Below are positions 1 to 7,997 of a DNA stretch of 40,242 nucleotides, piece after piece. Each line of letters starts with the position of its first letter. The stretch's first letter is position 1. Made by a program: the position numbers and the translations under genes. The DNA is from Bacteroidia bacterium. Lineage in GTDB: Bacteria > Bacteroidota > Bacteroidia > UKL13-3. Location: contig JAKLJI010000026.1 in NCBI GenBank assembly GCA_023151275.1, positions 1-40,242 of the forward strand, in the 5' to 3' direction. The notes under the pieces were generated by a model. The model did no database searches. It saw only the letters and a list, made by a program, of their open reading frames with translations, and was not told the DNA's origin.

Positions 1-17
1 TGTTTATTCCATTCATT

Positions 18-237
18 GACCCAGAATGGGTCACACGTTTATAGAATAAATAGGGGTTGATTTAATCTCCACGACCCAGAATGGATCGCAGGTTTATAGA
101 CCAATATGTTAGTTCATGAAATTAATTGATACGAAATGGATTAAAGGTTTGTTTAACTATTGGGTTATTGATTGAATTTCTTGTACCCGAACCGGATTGG
201 ACATCTAAAAACCAATATTGACCCGCATATTTTTCCA
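18..237. repeat. Degenerate 55-bp tandem repeats (four units)
   Basis: Four related units begin at 18, 73, 128 and 183, exactly 55 bp apart. Units 1 and 2 share GACCCAGAATGG followed by GTTTATAGA. Unit 3 keeps GAAATGGATTAAAGGTTT and unit 4 keeps ACCCGAACCGGATTGGA. The copies are heavily diverged, so this is an old array, and it may continue to the left of the window. I see no gene in it. Function unknown. Confidence 0.6.
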
Positions 238-244
238 ACCCTAT

Positions 245-273
245 AAAAAGAAAAAGGCCTCCCGCAGGAGGCC
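245..273 (-). terminator. Rho-independent terminator of the 1322-aa cargo gene
   Basis: Arms GGCCTCC (256-262) and GGAGGCC (267-273) form a perfect 7-bp stem with a 4-nt loop. Read on the minus strand it is followed by a run of T broken by one C (245-255). It lies about 55 bp past the stop codon at 328. Confidence 0.85.
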
Positions 274-327
274 CATTCTGTCGATCAAAACAGAGCTTAT
301 TTATTCAACAAGCTGTGTTTCGGAATA

Positions 328-3300
328 TTATTTTACAATCATCAAACGGCTATTGCTGGTGCTGTTTCCACTTTGCAAACGGATGATGTAAATGCCTTGT
401 GATAGGCTTTCTGTGCTCAGGTCAATTTCATACGAACCTGCATTCACCTGATTTCTGTTTTCGCTCATCAACTCTTTACCGGTTGCATCCAAGATGCTAA
501 TGCTTAAGTTCTCGGTTGTGTTAAGCTCAAAAGAAACAGTTACGTTATTGGTAGCAGGATTTGGATAAACCTGTACAGCGTTCAACTGCTTGTTCATTTC
601 CCTGTTTCCAACCGTTGTAACATTAATTTCCTGCTCGGTGCTGTAGGTTAATCCTTCGGTGTTTTTAGCTGTTAGTTTAACGGTATAAACACCATTGGCT
701 TTGTAAGTATGAACAGGATTTGTTGCATCAGATGAATCACCATCGCCAAAGTTCCAGGTATAGCTAAGTGTTTGTCCTTTGCTAACTGTAGTATTGGTGA
801 AGCTTACCTCAAGCGTTCCAGCTTTGCGTGTCCAGGTAAATGATGGAACAGGATTCAAGGTTGTGTCGTTTACGGTAACATTTTTGGTAATCATGTTGTT
901 TCCGCAAGGACTGAAGGCAATCAAGGTTACTGCATACGTGCCATTTCCAGGGAAAGTAAATTCAGGATTTGGATTTGATGTAGTATCAGTTGCTGAGGTT
1001 CCAAAGTTCCATAGTACATGTTTGCTAAAGCTCGAGCTATTGGTAAAGCTAACTTTGGTATTGTTCATGCTTGTTGCAAAAGTGAAGTTGGCTTCTGCAG
1101 CAGGATTCACAATAGGTGATGAATTGTAATCGCTGTTTTGTGGGTCATAGTTCGACCAGCAATTGGTCCAGTTGCTATCTGCATGCGGGCCAACAGCTCC
1201 TTTAAATGGAACCTGAGCAAAGAAAGGATCGCTGATTTTTGTTCCTGTATAGTTTGCACCGCTAACTACTGATGCAGCAAGGGCTCTGAAATCGGGTTGG
1301 TTGTAGTTGAATGGATTCACCAATACTCCGGCAGATGAGAAAATCGAATCGTTGTCGGCCATGATTTTGCCACGGGCTTGTGAAGTAGGAGCAGAGCTGT
1401 TGTTAACTGCACGCAGGTTACCTGCAAGTACATTGTTTTTGAAGAACAAGGTATCGTTCATCAATTTGTTTCCTGAGCGTGCTCCATCAATAAATACTGC
1501 ATCGTTCCAACCCATGAATACCGAGTTAAAGATTGATGTTGATGAGTTTCTTCTCAAGCGAGCTCCATTTTGGAAAGAGTTGCTATATGAAAGCGGTGTT
1601 CCATTGGCCAATGGTCCCAAAATGGTCATGTTAGAGAAAGTAGGATCGGTGAAAGGTTTTGCTTCTGTTCCGCTTCCGTCGTTATCCGATTCAAATCCGT
1701 TGGTTGTTGGACCAGAACCAATATCGTACAAAGATGAGTCGCGTAGTGCAATACCAAATTGTACCTTACCTGAGAAGCCAAAGTCTACGTCAAAGTCATC
1801 GTCAACGTTGCGGTAAGAAATCAGGTTTTTGGCATCTACATTTCCGCCAAACCATTCAAATGCATCGTCGTCTGCAAACGATACCTGAATATGGTCAAGC
1901 TTTGTACCTTTACCTAAAGCACCCATGGTTAAACCATTGATCTCGTTGCCTGGTGTGATTACAGTGCCGGCAAATTCAATACGTACATAGCTAAATGTTC
2001 CTGAGCTGTGGTTGTTGTCTGTACCTCCATACAAGGCATCACCAGATGCATTGTCAAGATCACCTTCAATGGCTGCCTGAATTCCATCTTCATTTGCAGC
2101 AACTGCGGCTCCCGGACAAGTTGAACAATCGGTAGGACGGTTAATTACCGCTTTACCTAAAATGATTACTCCACCCCAATCGCCTTTTGCACGTTGTCCT
2201 GCAGGTTTAGCAGAGGTAAATACAATTGGAGAGTTCTTGCTTCCTTGGGCATCAATTCTACCGTTACGGGTAATGATTAGGGTTGCTTTATTGGCTCCAC
2301 CTTTGATAATGGTTCCAGGTTGAATGGTTAAGGTAGCGTTGTTTTTAACAAAGGTATATCCATTGATAATGTAGATACTGTCTTTGTAGAAGGTTGTATT
2401 GCTGGTAATGTCGCCGGTAAATGCTCTAACTGGTGAAGCAACGCCTGATACATTGATTGATTTCTTTACGGATGCGCTGCATGAACCGTTGAATGCAGTT
2501 AAGGTAACTGCATATACACCATTTGCTGCATACGTATTACTTGGGTTTTGTGAAGTTGATGTGTTGCCATCTCCAAAGTTCCAGCTGTATGATGATGCGT
2601 TGCTGCTGGCATTGGTAAAGTTAACTTGTCCGTTGCTTCCAAGGCTTGATGTGAAATCTACTGTTGGATTTGGAGTTACATTAATTACTACAGTATCTTT
2701 TAAAGAACATCCGGTGATGGAATCAGTTACTGTTACAACGTAAGTTGTGGTTGCTGTTGGACTAGCAACCGGACGTGCAGCATTGGCATTTGAAAGGCCT
2801 GTTGCAGGTGCCCAGCTAAATTTGTAAGGACCAGCAAGTGTTTGTCCAAGCGTTACGGTTTTACCAGCACAAATGCTCGAATCTTTACCTGCATTAAAGC
2901 TTACAGGCATCAGGTTGATAGGACTTGAATACGTTGTAGTGTTGGGGTTGAAATTACACCAGCAAGCTGTCCAGTTATCGGTTCCAACTGCACCGCGGAA
3001 AGTAGTTTGTGTAAAGAATGGGTCTGCAACACGAGCATCAGCAAAAGATGCACCTGTGCTGGCAGAATTGCTCAGTGCAGAGAAGTTAGGATTGGTATAG
3101 TTAAATGGATCTGCTAATACGCCTACTGATGATAGCAAGGAGTCGTTTTGGTTCATAATTTTGGTTCTGACAGAACCACCTGCCGGAGCAGAGCTATTGT
3201 TTACTGCACGTAGGTTACCCGCGAGTAAGTTGTTTTTGAAGGAAAGCGTATCGTTGATAAACTTGTTTCCACTGCGTGCACCATCAATAAATACACCATC

Positions 3301-4296
3301 ATTCCAACCCATAAAAATGGAGTTGTAAATGGAGTTAGAAGAGTTTCTACGAATACGTGCACCATTCTGGAAGGAGTTGGAATAAGACAATGCGGTTCCG
3401 TTGGCCAATGGACCAAGAATGGTCATGTTAGAGAAAGTAGGATTGGTATAGGGTTGTGATTCTGTACCCGATGCATCATTGTCAGATTCAAAACCATTGG
3501 TGGTTGGACCAGAACCAATATCATACAAAGATGAATCGCGCAGGGCAATACCAAATTGTACTTTACCGGTAAAACCAAAATCGGTATCAAAGTCATCATC
3601 TACGTTGCGGTATGAAACCAGGTGTTTGGCATCTACTGTTCCACCAAACCATTCAAAGGCATCGTCGTCGGCAAAAGAAACCTGAACATATTCAATTTTG
3701 GTTCCATTACCCACACCGCCAAATGTAATTCCGTTAATTTCATTGCCGGGAGTAATTACTGTTCCTGCAAATTCAACACGTACATATCGCAAGGTTCCAG
3801 AGCTGTGGCTGTTATCTGTTCCGCCATAAAGGCCATCACCGTTGGCATTGTCTAAGTCGCCTTCAATGGCATTCTGAATACCGGTTTCGTTAGCAGCAAC
3901 AGCTGCGCCCGCGCACGATGAGCAATCGGTTGGTCTGTTAATAATTGCTTTTCCAAGAATTACCAATCCTCCCCAATCTCCTTTGGTACGATTGCCTGCG
4001 CTTTGGTCAGAGGTCATAACAATTGGCATGCTTGCAGTACCATTGGCTTCAATGCGTCCGTTGCGTGTAACAATCAACGTAGCTTTGGTTCCTTTTTTAC
4101 CCTGAATCAACGTGCCGGGCTGAATGCTTAAGGTTGCATTGTTTTTAACAAACACATATCCATCCAGGATATAGGTGGTGTCGTTAAAAAGTGTGGTGTT
4201 CGAGGTAATGCTTCCACTTAGTGTTCTCACTTTTTGTGAGAATCCCTGGAGTGCAATCATTACAAATAAAAGAATGAGTAAAACAGGTTTTTTCAT
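328..4296 (-). CDS. Large secreted protein with duplicated beta-helix-like region, PKD domains and type IX sorting domain
   Basis: A 1322-residue exported protein. It has a signal peptide (about residues 1-20, ending GFSQ). A region of about 430 residues (22-455) rich in short beta-type repeats, with GDWGG, DDDAFEWFGG and NVDDDFD motifs, is repeated at about 622-1075. An Ig/PKD-like segment and a PKD domain with WNFGDG (about 465-620) lie between the copies. Two more PKD-type domains (about 1085-1240) and a C-terminal sorting domain starting YPNPATN (about 1253-1322) follow. The sorting domain predicts export by the type IX system encoded 9-18 kb away and probably attachment to the cell surface. 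The repeated region resembles right-handed beta-helix folds in many Bacteroidota surface proteins, but I know no biochemical role for it. The upstream gene is a TonB-dependent receptor with a similar 11-bp-phased regulatory site, so the two may work together at the outer membrane. Confidence 0.88.
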   Translation of the reverse strand: MKKPVLLILLFVMIALQGFSQKVRTLSGSITSNTTLFNDTTYILDGYVFVKNNATLSIQPGTLIQGKKGTKATLIVTRNGRIEANGTASMPIVMTSDQSAGNRTKGDWGGLVILGKAIINRPTDCSSCAGAAVAANETGIQNAIEGDLDNANGDGLYGGTDNSHSSGTLRYVRVEFAGTVITPGNEINGITFGGVGNGTKIEYVQVSFADDDAFEWFGGTVDAKHLVSYRNVDDDFDTDFGFTGKVQFGIALRDSSLYDIGSGPTTNGFESDNDASGTESQPYTNPTFSNMTILGPLANGTALSYSNSFQNGARIRRNSSNSIYNSIFMGWNDGVFIDGARSGNKFINDTLSFKNNLLAGNLRAVNNSSAPAGGSVRTKIMNQNDSLLSSVGVLADPFNYTNPNFSALSNSASTGASFADARVADPFFTQTTFRGAVGTDNWTACWCNFNPNTTTYSSPINLMPVSFNAGKDSSICAGKTVTLGQTLAGPYKFSWAPATGLSNANAARPVASPTATTTYVVTVTDSITGCSLKDTVVINVTPNPTVDFTSSLGSNGQVNFTNASSNASSYSWNFGDGNTSTSQNPSNTYAANGVYAVTLTAFNGSCSASVKKSINVSGVASPVRAFTGDITSNTTFYKDSIYIINGYTFVKNNATLTIQPGTIIKGGANKATLIITRNGRIDAQGSKNSPIVFTSAKPAGQRAKGDWGGVIILGKAVINRPTDCSTCPGAAVAANEDGIQAAIEGDLDNASGDALYGGTDNNHSSGTFSYVRIEFAGTVITPGNEINGLTMGALGKGTKLDHIQVSFADDDAFEWFGGNVDAKNLISYRNVDDDFDVDFGFSGKVQFGIALRDSSLYDIGSGPTTNGFESDNDGSGTEAKPFTDPTFSNMTILGPLANGTPLSYSNSFQNGARLRRNSSTSIFNSVFMGWNDAVFIDGARSGNKLMNDTLFFKNNVLAGNLRAVNNSSAPTSQARGKIMADNDSIFSSAGVLVNPFNYNQPDFRALAASVVSGANYTGTKISDPFFAQVPFKGAVGPHADSNWTNCWSNYDPQNSDYNSSPIVNPAAEANFTFATSMNNTKVSFTNSSSFSKHVLWNFGTSATDTTSNPNPEFTFPGNGTYAVTLIAFSPCGNNMITKNVTVNDTTLNPVPSFTWTRKAGTLEVSFTNTTVSKGQTLSYTWNFGDGDSSDATNPVHTYKANGVYTVKLTAKNTEGLTYSTEQEINVTTVGNREMNKQLNAVQVYPNPATNNVTVSFELNTTENLSISILDATGKELMSENRNQVNAGSYEIDLSTESLSQGIYIIRLQSGNSTSNSRLMIVK

Positions 4297-4341
4297 GATT
4301 GAAAATTTGATTCGAAATAACCTACTGCCTGTTTTGCCAAT

Positions 4342-4369
4342 CTTAACTTAATGTTATGATAAGGTTAAT
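4342..4369 (-). promoter_or_regulatory. Three 11-bp-phased TTAAC-like motifs upstream of the cargo gene
   Basis: On the plus strand, hexamers CTTAAC (4342), GTTATG (4353) and GTTAAT (4364) start exactly 11 bp apart. On the coding (minus) strand they read ATTAAC, CATAAC, GTTAAG. The proximal motif lies 22 bp from a weak -7-like box TTATTTCG (4320-4313), the same spacing as at the TonB-dependent receptor gene. An 11-bp direct-repeat period is typical of PhoB/OmpR-family response regulator sites. The regulator's identity is inferred. Confidence 0.5.
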
Positions 4370-4522
4370 TGAGCACCTGATTTTTCAAGGCTTTTCAAAG
4401 CATAATGACATAAAGCTAAAGTAAGGAAACCTTCTTTCAGCATCCTTGTTAAACATTCACCATTCCGCTTCAACTGTAACTCATTTTTAATCATGGATAT
4501 CTTGCATGCCAACTGGTTTTAT

Positions 4523-4722
4523 GGGGCGTGCCGCTTGCTTAGGTCAATTCCTCATTTCGTCAAAAAAACGTTTCGCAAGCGGCCGGGCTGTTTGTTCCTA
4601 CTCCCCGTGGCCTAAGCCAGCTGCATGCAAGCGCCTGTCCGGGCTTCCTGCGGTCGCCGGCCCTGCGCTGCATGCAGCAAGGCATAGGCCACGGCGGGTA
4701 TCCACTTCCATCCCTCACGCAA
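4523..4722. repeat. Structured GC-rich intergenic element, copy A
   Basis: A GC-rich block in the 550-bp gap between the cargo gene and the receptor terminator. It starts GGGGCGTG and ends TCCCTCACGC. Inside are two hairpins. One is short: CCGCTTGC (4531-4538) with GCAAGCGG (4575-4582). The other is long: CCGTGGCCTA (4605-4614) with TAGGCCACGG (4685-4694), extended by GCTGCATGC (4620-4628) with GCATGCAGC (4670-4678). Between them come GCCGGGC and TACTCC. The same order of blocks and hairpins recurs at 36222-36415 with different arm sequences. It resembles a dispersed element I associate from memory with Bacteroidota genomes. Either strand could be the functional one. Short open frames crossing it are not credible genes. 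Confidence 0.7.
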
Positions 4723-4797
4723 CGTACTATGGGTAAATTCTTCAACCCATTAAACGTACTAAATATGTTCCGGGATAAGTCAAGTTACCAGGCAAAC

Positions 4798-4823
4798 AAA
4801 AAGCCAGTCATGTGCTGACTGGC
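4798..4823 (-). terminator. Terminator of the TonB-dependent receptor gene
   Basis: Arms GCCAGTCA (4803-4810) and TGACTGGC (4816-4823) with a 5-nt loop. On the minus strand the stem is followed by TTTTTGTTTG. It lies just past the receptor stop codon. Confidence 0.88.
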
Positions 4824-4849
4824 TTCCTGATTAACGAGTAGTTTATGAA

Positions 4850-7771
4850 TTAAAACTTGTAGCTAACACCTGCTGAAATGGTATAACCCATTTTGTAGCG
4901 GAAAATCACATTGTCCATATTCGTTTTTTCTGCTGTTGATGTAGCAGGATTCAATAGTGCAGCCTTGTTGAAGTTATCCAATTTGCCATTCTCGTTGTTG
5001 TCTTGGTAGAATACCAAATCTTGAGCAAGCAAATCTCCAATTCCCAGTTTTGCTTCAAACTTGTTGTAGAAACGTTTTGAAATTGACAAATCAATCACAG
5101 TTCTTGGATTCTCCCACATATCTGGAGCTAAACCATTTTTCTCTCTTACAAAAGCAATGCGACGTCCAATGCGGTTAATGAACAATGCAAAGGCTAGGTT
5201 GCTTTTTTCATTGTAGTATTGGAAGCTTCCGTTTAAAATATAGGGCGATTGTCCTTGTAATGGACGATTGCCTGCAATCGATACAGCCTGATTCAATTCA
5301 ACTTTAGAAAGGATATAAGCGTAGTTAAAGGTTACTGAGAATCTTTTTGCCCAATCAGTACTCATCCATTTGTCAACAAAGTCAAAGTTCTTACGCAATT
5401 CAATTTCAAAACCATAGTTGTTTGCTTTGGCATCACTTGAATAACCTTGTACCAAATCAGAGCCCGGGAATTCATATACCACTTCAATGGGGTTGGTAAA
5501 CTTTTTATAGAATGCAGATGCCGAAATCATTTGTCCTTCTCCAGGATAAAATTCATAACGTACATCGTAGTTGTCAATACGGGTTCTAACCAATGCCGGA
5601 TTTCCGGTTACCACGCTGTTTAGGTTAAAGTCATAAAACTGGAAAGGAGCAATTTCACGAAACTCAGGACGAGCAACTGAACGGCTTGCAGAGAAACGCA
5701 GGTTTGTTTTTTCGTTCAACTCATAGGTAAAGTTCAAAGACGGTAAAATGTCGTTGAATACAGTATCTACTTTCAAAGGCTTTGGAGGATTGCTGTTCAA
5801 TTCAAATGAGTTCAATTGTTGGCGGTAGCTTTCCAAGCGAACACCATAGCTCATGCGTATGCGTGCACCAATTTTTTGATCGGCCATCAAGTAAGCCGCT
5901 GCAAGTTTTGAACTTGCCGAGTACACGTCCTGTGCGCGGAAGTCTTCTTTGAAGAAGAAATTGTTAGTGTATCTGCTTGCAGCAAACAAGGTGTCGAGAG
6001 AAGCTTCCAAGATCGCTTGGCGGCCGGGTGTGTTTTGATTCAGGATTGGGGCAAAGGCGCGTGCCTCAAAATCCCTACTTCTGACTTGATAAAGTGCTCC
6101 GGTTTTGAAACTGGTTTTTACACCTTTGATTTTTATGCGGTCTGCAGGAATAGATAAGTTGATGGCGGCAGAGCGAATGGTTTCATCCAATTTTGAGAAG
6201 AAACGTCCCATCTGAGTAATGTCGGGATTGCTACTTGATATGCGGGCTGCGTAGTTGGTGTAAACACCATCGTTTGCTCCCGGATCAATTAAGTTAGCTG
6301 TAGTTGTGAATCTTCTAAAGTCTGGAATATTGCGTTGAATAATGTTGTTGTTCAATACCCAATTGGCTTTTATTTTCAGGCTATTGATAAAGTGGTCTCC
6401 AATTAATTGTTGGGTAAGCAAACGACTCTCAGAGTAGTTGTAAAAGGTTCCACGCATCAAAGGCAATGACTCGGTTAAGTAATCATCGTTTCCTGAACGT
6501 AGAATGGTATTGTCTTCTGAGTTAACGATGTAGGAATTTTTGAAAGAGATTTTATGCTTGTTACCCAATTTCAAACCCATATTTAACATAGCTCCTGCCA
6601 ATACTTCGCGTTTGGTGATGGAGTCCATGTATGAATTTTTGATTTGGTTGTCAATTTTACCCATGGGGTTATTGAAGCTGTTACGCTCCACATAACTGTT
6701 CCTGTAAGAGTTGCTATGTGAACCGGATACAATAAATCCAAACTCGTTGTTTTTACCCATTTTGTAAGAGTTTCCTCCCGATACCTGAAATGAGCTGTTT
6801 ACAGGAAGTGCAGCAATACGCTCGGTTGCCCAGGAACTATTGAACTGCTTGGCCGAGTTTACAAATTGCTCGTTGCTTTGGTTATTGAATTCTCCACGAG
6901 CAGGAATGCCTGAAGGAAGTGCTCTTTTTCCATCGTCAATGCCCAACCAATCGGTGTTTCCACCTTCGTAAGAGAAGCCGGCTTTACCGGTTGTCAAGCT
7001 ATGTGAGCTACCACTTAAAGATGCGCTTACAAAACGTTTTTCAGGAATATCTTTGGTATTGATGGTAATCAAACCACCTGCAAAATCACCCGGTAAATCA
7101 GGAGATGCACTTTTTGTGATTACCATATTGTCAATCATGCCCGAAGGGAAAATATCGAAGGAGAATGCTTTACGGTCGCTTTCGGTTGAAGGCAGTGGTG
7201 CACCATTGATATAGGCTACATTGTAGCGGTCGTTCAAACCGCGAATGATAGCGAATTTGTTATCCTGTATGGATGTTCCACTCACACGCTTCATCACATC
7301 AGAGGTTGTGGCATCGGGAGTACGCTTGATCATATCAGCAGATACCCCATCCGAAATGGAGATATTTCGTTTTTGCTGAATCAATAAGGCGGAAGCATTT
7401 TCTTTTTTAAGTTCACCGGTAATAACAACTTCATTCAAATCTCTTTTGCTTTCTGATAAAGAAGTGTTTACCTGCGTTACTTCGTTGGCTTTTACTTCAA
7501 CACCGGAGATGGTTTTCTTTTGGTAGGAGATGAATGAAATAATCAGGTTGTATTTACCTGGTTTTACATTGTTTATGCTGAACTTGCCTTCATAATCGGT
7601 AGCGGCTCCAAAGCTGGTGCCTTCAATTACCACAGTAGCCCCTAGGATTTCTTCTCCTGTTTTTTGGTCGATTATCTTACCGGCAATTTTTCCGGTTTGT
7701 GCCTGAGCAGCAAATGCCGTCAGGAGCATAATCATGAAAAACTTAATAACGTGTTTGTTGCTGAAATTCAT
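4850..7771 (-). CDS. TonB-dependent receptor with carboxypeptidase-regulatory-like N-terminal domain
   Basis: Outer-membrane receptor of 973 residues from the ATG at 7771. That start is preferred to one seven codons upstream because the signal peptide (hydrophobic FFMIMLL, ending AQAQ) then begins normally and the -7 box keeps a short leader. Order: signal peptide, CarboxypepD_reg-like beta-sandwich (GKIAGKIIDQKTGEEI and following, to about residue 105), plug domain (about 120-250, with RGLNDRYN and GDFAGGLI), then a 22-strand-type barrel ending in an aromatic terminal strand (VSYKF). Such receptors import scarce ligands using TonB-ExbBD energy. The ligand cannot be read from sequence, but the 11-bp-phased motifs upstream point to a nutrient-starvation response, phosphate being the leading guess. 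No SusD-like partner is adjacent. The next gene downstream is a type IX cargo protein. Confidence 0.9.
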   Translation of the reverse strand: MNFSNKHVIKFFMIMLLTAFAAQAQTGKIAGKIIDQKTGEEILGATVVIEGTSFGAATDYEGKFSINNVKPGKYNLIISFISYQKKTISGVEVKANEVTQVNTSLSESKRDLNEVVITGELKKENASALLIQQKRNISISDGVSADMIKRTPDATTSDVMKRVSGTSIQDNKFAIIRGLNDRYNVAYINGAPLPSTESDRKAFSFDIFPSGMIDNMVITKSASPDLPGDFAGGLITINTKDIPEKRFVSASLSGSSHSLTTGKAGFSYEGGNTDWLGIDDGKRALPSGIPARGEFNNQSNEQFVNSAKQFNSSWATERIAALPVNSSFQVSGGNSYKMGKNNEFGFIVSGSHSNSYRNSYVERNSFNNPMGKIDNQIKNSYMDSITKREVLAGAMLNMGLKLGNKHKISFKNSYIVNSEDNTILRSGNDDYLTESLPLMRGTFYNYSESRLLTQQLIGDHFINSLKIKANWVLNNNIIQRNIPDFRRFTTTANLIDPGANDGVYTNYAARISSSNPDITQMGRFFSKLDETIRSAAINLSIPADRIKIKGVKTSFKTGALYQVRSRDFEARAFAPILNQNTPGRQAILEASLDTLFAASRYTNNFFFKEDFRAQDVYSASSKLAAAYLMADQKIGARIRMSYGVRLESYRQQLNSFELNSNPPKPLKVDTVFNDILPSLNFTYELNEKTNLRFSASRSVARPEFREIAPFQFYDFNLNSVVTGNPALVRTRIDNYDVRYEFYPGEGQMISASAFYKKFTNPIEVVYEFPGSDLVQGYSSDAKANNYGFEIELRKNFDFVDKWMSTDWAKRFSVTFNYAYILSKVELNQAVSIAGNRPLQGQSPYILNGSFQYYNEKSNLAFALFINRIGRRIAFVREKNGLAPDMWENPRTVIDLSISKRFYNKFEAKLGIGDLLAQDLVFYQDNNENGKLDNFNKAALLNPATSTAEKTNMDNVIFRYKMGYTISAGVSYKF

Positions 7772-7789
7772 AGCAGTTTTGATCTGCCA

Positions 7790-7797
7790 CAAAAGTA
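7790..7797 (-). promoter_or_regulatory. Bacteroidota-type -7 box of the receptor gene
   Basis: TACTTTTG on the minus strand matches the TAnnTTTG -7 consensus and lies 18 bp before the ATG at 7771. Nineteen bp further upstream, where TTTG is expected at -33, the sequence is ACCT. The promoter therefore lacks a -33 box, and the phased motif array begins at that point. This fits an activator-dependent promoter. Confidence 0.6.
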
Positions 7798-7818
7798 GAG
7801 CGGCTATTCGGGCCGGAG

Positions 7819-7879
7819 GTTAATGCTAGGTTAATCTTAAGTAAAGTGAATGTTAGCCCTGCGTTAAGCGAATGTTAAG
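7819..7879 (-). promoter_or_regulatory. Six exactly 11-bp-phased TTAAC-like motifs (Pho-box-like array) upstream of the receptor gene
   Basis: Plus-strand hexamers start at 7819 GTTAAT, 7830 GTTAAT, 7841 GTAAAG, 7852 GTTAGC, 7863 GTTAAG and 7874 GTTAAG. On the coding strand these read CTTAAC, CTTAAC, GCTAAC, CTTTAC, ATTAAC, ATTAAC. The exact 11-bp period is that of PhoB/OmpR-family operators. The motif is close to the known Bacillus PhoP (TTAACA) and cyanobacterial SphR (CTTAACCT) boxes. The array ends 22 bp upstream of the -7 box, in activator position. Confidence 0.7.
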
Positions 7880-7921
7880 CAGAAAGGCTTTCTAATGGAT
7901 TCCGGCTGCTTACCAAACGAC

Positions 7922-7953
7922 AAAAGGCCGCTGCATGCGAGCAGCGGCCTTTT
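7922..7953 (-). terminator. Terminator of kbl (symmetric)
   Basis: Arms AAAAGGCCGCTGC (7922-7934) and GCAGCGGCCTTTT (7941-7953) are perfectly complementary with a 6-nt loop. It is A-rich on one side and T-rich on the other, so it could work both ways. It lies 45 bp past the kbl stop codon. Confidence 0.88.
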
Positions 7954-7997
7954 CTCAAATTGTTTTTGTATTCTATGAATTTGGGTTCAGTTAACAA

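Noticed and set aside
1307-1816. A 169-codon plus-strand frame within the large cargo gene
   Set aside because: Antisense to the duplicated region. A similar frame appears opposite the other half (3479-3685), as expected of a shadow of a repeat.
4506-4745. Short open frames on both strands within element A
   Set aside because: They follow the GC-rich hairpins, have no recognisable protein pattern, and are explained by the structured element.
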